In this document: positions 28,153 through 34,394 of the stretch, piece after piece
Position numbering within the stretch: the first letter of the stretch is position 1
Layout of the letters: each line of letters opens with the position of its first letter
Virus record (IMG/VR): IMGVR_UViG_3300009175_000043
Location: 1 to 34,394 of that record
Source of the DNA: a virus
Length of the DNA: 34,394 bases
Direction: 5' to 3' (one strand)
Position numbers and translations under genes: made by a program
The notes under the pieces: model-generated
The model's database searches: none
What the model saw: the letters and a program-made list of their open reading frames with translations, nothing else
What the model was told of the DNA's origin: nothing

Positions 28153-31049
28153 GCGCCATCGATCTTGATACACCGCCGCCGCTACCAGGACCGCGGAAAA
28201 CAGCCAAGAAGTCCAAAGAATGGGCTCCAGCGCTCAACCCAACGCAACAGCTTGCATTTGACTCGGTTGCAAAGTTCGTTTTGCTGTACGGTGAAAAAGG
28301 GTGTAGGTCGGGCAATTCATTAATTTACACCAATGATGGCCTTGTGCGCCTTATCGACCTTAAACCTTGGATTGCTGAGGAAGGAAGTTTCATCCCTATA
28401 AATCAAAAGGTTATTGCATTTGATGGCCAGAAATTGGTTGAAGATAAAGCAGTTGGATTTTGGGTCGAGCCTAGCTATGAAGCAATCAAGGTTGAGCTTT
28501 CAAATGGGGCAGAAATAACAGGATCCCATCGGCATCCGCTTTGGGTATGTTGGCAAAAACGTGACGGATCTCACGACTTTGGGTATGTCAAGTTTAGCGA
28601 AATGAAAACAGGATTGGCTCAAGGAACCCGCTACTGGACCCCGTTTCTGGGGCATCCACAATGGCTGGGGGATAGTCCGACTTTTGCCGCTGGGGTTCAA
28701 ATCACCAAGGAACTGGCCTATACTATCGGGGCTTTAGTGGGAGACGGGTCTTTAAATATTTTCACAGGCGACGGCAGAAGCGCTGGGTTTTCCAATATCG
28801 ACGAAGAATGTCTTAATGAAGTTAAAGCGGGGCTTGGCCAGATAGGCTGTAAGCTTTCGGGCTCAGCAGCAAGCAAATGTGATTATAATATTATCGGAAA
28901 CCAAAAGTTTTTCAGGCGTTTCATTAAAGACCTGAACATAGGCCAATTGTCGTACCACAAGACGATCCCATCACAAATTATAAGTGGATCGAAAGAAATC
29001 GTAAGGTCATTTTTGCAAGGCTTGTTTGATACTGACGGAACGGTTGAAAAAAACGGGTTAGTGTCTTTTTGCACTACAAGCATTAAACTTTCAAAAGACG
29101 TTCAAGACGTTCTCGCAGCATTCGGAATATTATGCGTTAGACGTCCAAAGAAAAGCGCCAGCGGAAAACCTACATGGACGCTATCAATAATGGGCAAACA
29201 TGCCTTTAATTATGGAAATTTGATCGGTTTCAAAATCGCAAGAAAGCAAGCAAGAATCATAAAACCAAAAGTATCCGCATTATGCCCAAATGGATTCAAT
29301 CATAATCATTACGGGTTTCCGGATCCAATCCGGATGGTAATGAAAGGCGTTGCCCTTGGGTCAAGAACAGGAAACAGAAATAGGGCTTGGCATGACTTTC
29401 ATAGGCATTTGCATTCTTTCAAAAGTATACCGGCCCCCGAAAAAGTTGACGCATTCTGCAATTTGTATGAGTGCCATTCAAAAGTTGCCCAGTTTAGAAC
29501 CAGCAACCATTGGCTGGAAATATTGTCATGCGAGGATGTTAAATGCCAACTTTACGACCTGAACGTCAAAAATAACCACAGTTTCTTGGCGTCTGGAACA
29601 ATTAACCACAATTCCGGAAAAACGGTCGGCGTAGCTCATGCTTGCGTCCGCCATGCTTACGAGAATAGGGATGCCTTCTGCATGTTGATCGCCTTGACGA
29701 TACGCACAGGCAAAGAAGGTATCTTCCACGACCTTGAAAGCCTTGTGCTGCCGGCATGGCGGGATGGCAACAAGGAGCCTGAATACGTCAACGGCGAAAA
29801 AAACCCCCGGGCTGGTGAATTATTGGATGAAGGCATGGGGCTCGAGTATACAGCCAGTCAGCAGGACCCTGACACCAAGGACCGCGTTATATGGGTGCGC
29901 AACATGCACAACACCTGGTCAAAGATACTTCTGGTATCTATTCCCTACGCCGAGGCGGTTGATACCCGTATCCGCGGCCCTGCCCCATCGTTTGTGGGTG
30001 TCGAAGAAATTACACTGGCTTCCAGCGACGAGTATTTCAAATATCCAGCAGCCCAGCTTGGCCGCCGTCGTCACATCACCGGACCTCAACAGTTCTACGC
30101 ATCCTGCAACCCGGAAGGCCCGAGCCACTGGGTTTACAAGACATGGTGGGTTGATTGCATCGATGATAAGACCGGCAAGCGTGATTCCGACTATGCTGTT
30201 TTTCACGTCAAAGCCACGGAAAACATCGACAGGCTGCCAAAGGGTTACATTGAAAACCTCGCCAAGATCCTCAAGGACCCTATCGAGCGCCGACGGCTGA
30301 TCAACGGCGAGTGGGTGGACAGGCCCAGCGGTCAGTCAATTTTCAAGAATTACTTCATGCCGAACATTCATGTCATCGGCGATGGACTCCGGAACATTGG
30401 GTGGAAGCCTCTTAAGGGGTTTCCGCTAATTGTGGGATACGACCCCGGCCCAGCAAACTTTAGCATCTCAATGCTTCAGCATGTCCCCACCAAAGAGAAA
30501 AACCTCTGGATCGTGTTCGATGAGTTGAACTTTGTCGGTCAGCATACCCCTTACCACGTCGTTGTGCCCAGGTTGCTGAGGCGGATGGACATGTGGAAGG
30601 ACGAGATCGACGCCCCGGTCACGTGGGTTCATATCGGCCCGGATGATGCTTTCAGTCACATGCGCCACGATGGATCCTTCGATGCTTCAGAGATTGAGCG
30701 ACTGTCCAAAGGCAGGATCAAGATGAGAGGCACACCTCAGGCTGGTGGAAGCGTTGCGCAGCGGGTTACCATGTTGATAGGACATCTTTTGGAGGAAACG
30801 ATCTACTTTTCAGCTACAGCGCCCAAGACAATCGACATGATGAGGATGCTTGCGTCGACAAAGGCCGACCCCAAGAAATACGATCCAGATGCCGGCTTGA
30901 AGCCAATGAGATCGGTCTACCTTCACTCGTTTGACTCACTAACTTACCCATTGTTCTACTATCAACTAAACTCCGGAAGCTTACCGTCCAGCGCCGCCCG
31001 CGACATCCCTGCCAGGGTCTACGAAGCTGGGGTTGGCCTTTTAGGTTGA
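28149..31049 (+). CDS. terL: Terminase large subunit interrupted by an intein
   Basis: The 966-residue precursor splits into N-extein (1-51), intein (52-488) and C-extein. Joined, the extein is 529 residues and carries the Walker A GEKG|SGKT at the splice site, a Walker B-like FVGVEE, an ATP-coupling region (FYASCNPEGP), and nuclease acidic residues in VGYDPGPAN and IGPDDAF. It powers DNA packaging into proheads and cuts the concatemer. The intein must be removed before the ATPase can work. ATGA coupling with the preceding gene supports this start. Confidence 0.92.
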   Translation: MSAIDLDTPPPLPGPRKTAKKSKEWAPALNPTQQLAFDSVAKFVLLYGEKGCRSGNSLIYTNDGLVRLIDLKPWIAEEGSFIPINQKVIAFDGQKLVEDKAVGFWVEPSYEAIKVELSNGAEITGSHRHPLWVCWQKRDGSHDFGYVKFSEMKTGLAQGTRYWTPFLGHPQWLGDSPTFAAGVQITKELAYTIGALVGDGSLNIFTGDGRSAGFSNIDEECLNEVKAGLGQIGCKLSGSAASKCDYNIIGNQKFFRRFIKDLNIGQLSYHKTIPSQIISGSKEIVRSFLQGLFDTDGTVEKNGLVSFCTTSIKLSKDVQDVLAAFGILCVRRPKKSASGKPTWTLSIMGKHAFNYGNLIGFKIARKQARIIKPKVSALCPNGFNHNHYGFPDPIRMVMKGVALGSRTGNRNRAWHDFHRHLHSFKSIPAPEKVDAFCNLYECHSKVAQFRTSNHWLEILSCEDVKCQLYDLNVKNNHSFLASGTINHNSGKTVGVAHACVRHAYENRDAFCMLIALTIRTGKEGIFHDLESLVLPAWRDGNKEPEYVNGEKNPRAGELLDEGMGLEYTASQQDPDTKDRVIWVRNMHNTWSKILLVSIPYAEAVDTRIRGPAPSFVGVEEITLASSDEYFKYPAAQLGRRRHITGPQQFYASCNPEGPSHWVYKTWWVDCIDDKTGKRDSDYAVFHVKATENIDRLPKGYIENLAKILKDPIERRRLINGEWVDRPSGQSIFKNYFMPNIHVIGDGLRNIGWKPLKGFPLIVGYDPGPANFSISMLQHVPTKEKNLWIVFDELNFVGQHTPYHVVVPRLLRRMDMWKDEIDAPVTWVHIGPDDAFSHMRHDGSFDASEIERLSKGRIKMRGTPQAGGSVAQRVTMLIGHLLEETIYFSATAPKTIDMMRMLASTKADPKKYDPDAGLKPMRSVYLHSFDSLTYPLFYYQLNSGSLPSSAARDIPARVYEAGVGLLG
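28302..29612 (+). mobile_element. LAGLIDADG intein in the terminase P-loop (437 aa)
   Basis: The first residue is Cys (CRSGNSLIYTNDG, block A); block B is ITGSHRHPL. Two LAGLIDADG-type motifs (IGALVGDGSL and LQGLFDTDGTV) mark the homing endonuclease; the end is ASGTINHN followed by Ser (block G, +1 Ser). Insertion between the Gly and Ser of GEKG/SGKT places it at the most conserved point of the ATPase, typical for inteins. It is more A+T-rich than the flanking extein, suggesting a separate history. Confidence 0.93.
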
Positions 31050-31073
31050 CAGTTGTTACATTGCTTTTACTGT
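31046..31073 (+). promoter_or_regulatory. Promoter at the end of terL, leaderless layout
   Basis: TTGACA (31046-31051, overlapping the terL stop), 16-nt spacer, TACTGT (31068-31073). The expected start is at or within 1-2 nt of ATG 31082, which has no ribosome binding site. Confidence 0.45.
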
Positions 31074-31081
31074 AAACGTAT

Positions 31082-31384
31082 ATGACAAATCAGGACGTTT
31101 ATTTAGATTTCACAAACAACCCCACCCTCGCGGACGCACTCAGCGACGCCAACGTCGGGGAAAAGGTCAAAGTTGAAATGGTCCTTTTGGTCAAATCCAA
31201 AGACGACAAAGGGCTTTCTGCAGCCATCGACCCCGGCAGTGTGGTGCCCGAAGGCTACGAACCGGTTGAGGGTGGCGATGACAATGACGGCGATGAGCCT
31301 GCTGCCCCGCCGCAACCAGCCGCTGGATCCATGCAGGCCCAGCCTGTTGAGGTGATGCAGCGAATCAAAAAGAAAGGCTCTTGA
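31082..31384 (+). CDS. Hypothetical acidic protein, 100 aa
   Basis: The product has a folded N-terminal half (MTNQDVYLDFTNNPTLADAL) and an acidic, Pro/Ala/Gln-rich C-terminal tail (GGDDNDGDEPAAPPQPAAG). It may be a minor virion or assembly factor by position, between terminase and portal. No family recognised. Confidence 0.6.
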   Translation: MTNQDVYLDFTNNPTLADALSDANVGEKVKVEMVLLVKSKDDKGLSAAIDPGSVVPEGYEPVEGGDDNDGDEPAAPPQPAAGSMQAQPVEVMQRIKKKGS

Positions 31385-31704
31385 ACCCGAAGTGGAAAAC
31401 CCGGGAACGGAGCGCCGCTGAAATCCTCATCGAGGCGCACTACAAAACTGTTAAAGCCGATGAGCCGATGCCTTGGGAGGAATACGAAAAAGTATGCGCT
31501 TACATGAGTCTTACACCCTTCGAGCTTGCAGCTCTGGTGCTGGTGACACCAGCTATGGTGAGGCGTTTCAAAAGAGGAGGAGCGATGCCTGCGCACGTAG
31601 CGCTTCACTTCCGTATCATGCACGGCTGGTATCGTCAACAAAGGACCGGAATTCAAACTGTTCCACTCATTCCGGTAGGGTTGGCATTTCCTCAAGGGGT
31701 ATAA
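31381..31704 (+). CDS. Putative HTH protein, 107 aa
   Basis: A TTG start overlaps the previous TGA (TTGA). Residues about 43-70 (SLTPFELAALVLVTPAMVRR) look like a helix-turn-helix of XRE type followed by a short wing. A regulator or DNA-binding morphogenesis factor is possible; there is no firm family. Confidence 0.55.
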   Translation: MNPKWKTRERSAAEILIEAHYKTVKADEPMPWEEYEKVCAYMSLTPFELAALVLVTPAMVRRFKRGGAMPAHVALHFRIMHGWYRQQRTGIQTVPLIPVGLAFPQGV

Positions 31705-31708
31705 AATT

Positions 31709-33358
31709 ATGATTAATTTGGATATTTTAAATCGGTTTGGGACGACAAATAAGCGGCTTCGCGAGCTTTACACCGCCAACGCCACCAACATTCCCAAGAT
31801 CGAGCGAGGCGATACCGCTGAGGAAAAGGCTGAGAAGAACAAGATCGCATTGCGCATCAAGCAGGACATTGAATTTCGACAGAATACCGAGCGCCGCATC
31901 CGCGTCCGGGTTGATGAAGGCATCACCAGATCGTTGAGAAATTACAAGAAGTATGCCGCTGCAGACCTGGCTTGGGACACCAGTTGCGTCACTGAGGCCA
32001 CAATACCATTGATCATGTATGCCCAGGGCAAGATCAACATTGAGTCCGCAGCTACAGCTCTGCAGGGGCTTAGGGGTGGGTCTGACTGCATTAAAAAAAA
32101 TGCTGAAGGTGCCGCAATAGCGATTGATCTCCCCCGTTTCCTCGAGTGCAACATCAATCTTGTTCGGTCCTACATTAGCCGGCGTGTGGCTGCCCAGTCC
32201 AACATTTTTTCAAAGCTGTATCCATACTACAATTACGAGTCTCGCTCCACCGGCCCTGTGGGTAAGCTGCGGGCCGACGTCCTATCCCAGCGGGTAGAGA
32301 TCATGTCTGACCAGTTCGACTACCGACACCATGACGTGCAGTGCATCCGAGACGGCTTTCTGTATGGGCATTGCCTTGATTTTCCAGCATCCGCATGGGA
32401 GGTCGAAAAGCAATGGACGTTCAAGGATTACTCGGATGAGATGAAATCATCCCAGCCACCTGAGGATAATTCTGATCTTGAGGCTGAGATCGTTAAGGAA
32501 GGCATCTCATGGATTAACCCGCACCCCAGCAGGGTGTTTTGGGACAACGCATCACCTCTTTCCAGCATCAACACGGACACCGGCTGCAAGTTCTTGGGGT
32601 ATTGGGACATCCAGCGCTACCGGGACGTCATGAACAACCCTGCGTTTTTCAATCTGGATACCATTGGTTGGTCTACCCGATTCTGGGGTCCCGGTGGGCT
32701 TTATTACAACTATAAGGCGTATTTTGATCAATACACCACGGCAATCAAACCACCCGCTTTCCCCCAGGGCACAAACATTGACCCAGCCAGCGAGAACGAC
32801 CGATCAGCGAACATCGGCACCTACAATGTGCAGTTGGATGACGCATCGATATTCGTCACCAACTATTTTGAGCAACTGGTCCCGAGTGAAAACGGCATTG
32901 GTGAATACCCATTCCCGGTGTGGATCCGCTACATTGTGGCCTCTGACGCCACGGTTGTTTACGCTGAAATCTACCCATCCACCCCAGCCGCATACCTCGG
33001 TATCAACGAGAACGACTCACGGCAGGTCAACATTTCCATGGCTCACGAGCTGATGGCCTATCAAGATCAGCTCACCAATTTATTCCGCCAGATGCTAACC
33101 ATCGCATCCGGGGAAGTTTTCAAAGCCATCGGGATCAACACGGACGCCCTTGAGCGTGCGCAGGTCGACAAGATCTTTTTAAAGCTCAGCGGTCAAGACT
33201 GGTCTGGAGACCCGTTGATCTATGAATTTTCGCTAAAGAAGCTGCAAGAGCTGCAAATCAAACCCGACCAGGTTGTTACAGTCACAGAAACCCGCATTGG
33301 CCAATCTCTCACCGCCATCTTCGAATCAATGGCGAAGTTGATTGCAATGGCGGACTAG
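31709..33358 (+). CDS. Portal-like protein
   Basis: A 549-residue protein directly after the terminase block. It has a long basic N-terminus, a mixed central domain and features seen in tailed-phage portals: FLECNINLVRSYISRRVAAQ, a wing-like region with many aromatics (FWGPGGLYYNYKAYFDQYTT) and a C-terminal helical part (HELMAYQDQLTNLFRQMLTI ... KPDQVVTVTETRIGQSLTAI). It would form the dodecameric DNA entry ring. The stop is TAG, followed by CTT and the ATG of the next gene in the same frame. Confidence 0.7.
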   Translation: MINLDILNRFGTTNKRLRELYTANATNIPKIERGDTAEEKAEKNKIALRIKQDIEFRQNTERRIRVRVDEGITRSLRNYKKYAAADLAWDTSCVTEATIPLIMYAQGKINIESAATALQGLRGGSDCIKKNAEGAAIAIDLPRFLECNINLVRSYISRRVAAQSNIFSKLYPYYNYESRSTGPVGKLRADVLSQRVEIMSDQFDYRHHDVQCIRDGFLYGHCLDFPASAWEVEKQWTFKDYSDEMKSSQPPEDNSDLEAEIVKEGISWINPHPSRVFWDNASPLSSINTDTGCKFLGYWDIQRYRDVMNNPAFFNLDTIGWSTRFWGPGGLYYNYKAYFDQYTTAIKPPAFPQGTNIDPASENDRSANIGTYNVQLDDASIFVTNYFEQLVPSENGIGEYPFPVWIRYIVASDATVVYAEIYPSTPAAYLGINENDSRQVNISMAHELMAYQDQLTNLFRQMLTIASGEVFKAIGINTDALERAQVDKIFLKLSGQDWSGDPLIYEFSLKKLQELQIKPDQVVTVTETRIGQSLTAIFESMAKLIAMAD

Positions 33359-33361
33359 CTT

Positions 33362-34243
33362 ATGGCCATGAGCCCCGAAGAGCAGGGTCAGCCGGCACCC
33401 CGGGAAATTTCAGCAACTGAGGTGACTGAGATTGCATCGACCACCAGCAGCGTTTACTCATTCATCACCCAAGGGATCAACGAATTCCGGTCTGCCAAGA
33501 AACGCATAATTTACGAGTCTTTGGTGACCTGCTCAGAAGGTGAGATCCGGTGCCCTGTTCTGGACCGCTACACTCCAACCATCATCAAAAAGGCAGGATT
33601 TGAAGCCATTGATGGCACCGCGGAAGGGTTTGTGTCCGCCGCTGGGGTTGACCGCCACACCGTTGTTGGATCCGTCCGCAAGCTGGTCTATGACTACGTG
33701 TTTACCTCCCGGGACGGCGAGGAGCGTGCGGTTAAGACTCAGGCCGCGAATACCCTTGTCCAGCTACTTGGCCAGGCGCTCAACGTGCCGGCAGTGCTGT
33801 CTGCCATGGGTAAAGAGAAGGTCTTTGAGATATTCAACGAAATCTTCCGACTCAGCGGGGCTGGGGTGGATCTCAACCTCGAGCTGAAGCCAGGCGAAGA
33901 CAACACCATTGGACCCGATGAAGTCAAACAATTCCAACAGGCCCTCCAGCAGTTACAACAGGCGCTACAACAGCTTGCAACGCACGTCCAGAGCGACGCT
34001 CAGCAAATCCAACAGCAGCAGCAAATTAATGCCTCGAACGACGCGCATTTCAAAGCCTTAACCGCCATTGCTAAGCAGGTCGAGCGGTTGACGCACTCCA
34101 ATGCCAAGGAAAGCGTTTCCATTAATTACAAGGACGCGCCCGCATCCATTCAACGCCAGATAGAGGCAGCAGCAGGTTTCAGCCCAGCCCCAGACGCCGA
34201 ACGCCCCGGGGTCTCCGCAGTCAATCCAACACCCACTCAGTAA
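33362..34243 (+). CDS. Portal C-terminal-like or scaffold-like virion protein
   Basis: 293 residues. The N-terminal two thirds (DRYTPTIIKKAGFEAIDGTA ... QAANTLVQLLGQALNVPAVL ... IFNEIFRLSGAGVDLNLE) resemble the C-terminal barrel and crown region of phage portals. A Gln-rich coiled coil (FQQALQQLQQALQQL, then QQIQQQQQ) and a Pro-rich tail follow. It starts 3 nt after the portal stop and in the same frame, so the portal may be split in two here. A scaffold role is the main alternative. Confidence 0.55.
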   Translation: MAMSPEEQGQPAPREISATEVTEIASTTSSVYSFITQGINEFRSAKKRIIYESLVTCSEGEIRCPVLDRYTPTIIKKAGFEAIDGTAEGFVSAAGVDRHTVVGSVRKLVYDYVFTSRDGEERAVKTQAANTLVQLLGQALNVPAVLSAMGKEKVFEIFNEIFRLSGAGVDLNLELKPGEDNTIGPDEVKQFQQALQQLQQALQQLATHVQSDAQQIQQQQQINASNDAHFKALTAIAKQVERLTHSNAKESVSINYKDAPASIQRQIEAAAGFSPAPDAERPGVSAVNPTPTQ

Positions 34244-34249
34244 AACACC

Positions 34250-34394
34250 ATGTCACAGACCCCAGCACCCACCACTCCGCCCTCAACACCACCACCCACA
34301 ACCCCGGATCCCCATGATCGAATTGTTGAGCAAATGCGCAAGAATGTTCAGAAACTTCTTTCGCCGGATGGAATCGACCCCAACACTCCTGACC
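34250..34394 (+). CDS. Partial virion or assembly gene (5' end)
   Basis: ATG 34250 opens a frame to the window edge. The start is Pro/Thr-rich (MSQTPAPTTPPSTPPPTTP) followed by a helix (HDRIVEQMRKNVQKLL). Possibly scaffold or protease by position; too short to decide. Confidence 0.45.
   Translation, partial: MSQTPAPTTPPSTPPPTTPDPHDRIVEQMRKNVQKLLSPDGIDPNTPD

Noticed and set aside
29734-30300. Rightward 188-codon frame inside terL
   Set aside because: It is a shadow in a different frame of the conserved terminase ATPase/nuclease sequence.
33913-34030. CAG/CAA-rich stretch as a microsatellite
   Set aside because: It is coding: a Gln-rich coiled coil with mixed codons and no exact repeat unit.
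1-34394. CRISPR array
   Set aside because: No series of regularly spaced identical repeats of 20-40 nt was seen; the short repeats near attP are 10-12 bp.
1-34394. Integrated prophage with attL and attR in the window
   Set aside because: Only one tRNA-derived core is present, phage genes flank it on both sides and no host housekeeping genes are visible.

Overview
The window is one contiguous piece of a temperate tailed-phage (Caudoviricetes) genome, or a closely phage-derived element. From about 1 to 22.7 kb nearly everything is a tightly packed leftward (- strand) early and accessory region. From about 26.8 kb to the end is a rightward (+) morphogenesis operon. Between them is a control and integration block at 22.5-26.8 kb. 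The host cannot be named from the sequence. Promoters resemble the sigma-70 type, many genes have an AAAGGA- or GGAGG-like ribosome binding site, and stop/start overlaps (ATGA, GTGA, TGATG) are frequent. The attachment core copies the 3' part of a bacterial initiator tRNA gene, and phage genes lie on both sides of it. The sequence is therefore most simply a virion or circular (attP) form, not an integrated prophage.

Layout. (i) 0-5.1 kb: a shortened cytosine-5 methyltransferase, small hypotheticals and microproteins, and a MoxR-like AAA+ ATPase coupled to a partner protein. (ii) 5.1-6.4 kb: the largest poorly coding stretch, rich in inverted repeats. (iii) 6.4-9.6 kb: two proteins with DnaA domain IV-like folds, a 3'-5' exoribonuclease, a HAD-like phosphatase and cysteine-rich small proteins. 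(iv) 9.6-13.5 kb: a moron-like pair (radical SAM/SPASM enzyme and multi-spanning membrane protein) and several short coupled genes. (v) 13.7-14.9 kb: an Acb2/Tad1-like candidate cyclic-nucleotide sponge and two hypotheticals. (vi) 15.2-22.4 kb: the replication and recombination core, in transcription order a conserved phage protein, a Cas4/RecB-like nuclease, an SbcC-like ATPase, a replication initiator-like protein, a DnaC-like loader, a small acidic protein, a SWIM-finger protein, SSB, an HNH protein, a RusA-like resolvase and an HU-like protein. (vii) 22.4-26.8 kb: an HTH protein, two divergent ribbon-helix-helix regulators around operator-bearing promoters, attP, a tyrosine integrase, a candidate regulatory RNA locus with P4-like complementary repeats, a metallophosphoesterase and an initiator-type tRNA. 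(viii) 26.8 kb to the end: probable small terminase, large terminase split by a LAGLIDADG intein in its P-loop, a portal-like protein and downstream virion genes.

The most unusual features are the ~106-nt RNA candidate at 25.1-25.25 kb with complementary hairpin loops, a phage-borne variant initiator tRNA in a genome that also uses an initiator tRNA gene as its integration target, several promoters placed so that the transcript would start at or next to the start codon (leaderless), a possible RHH-RHH lysogeny switch, a methyltransferase reduced to its motif I-IV and motif X ends, and an early gene interrupted by an in-frame TGA exactly where its coupled start would be. All functional calls come from reading motifs; no database search was run.
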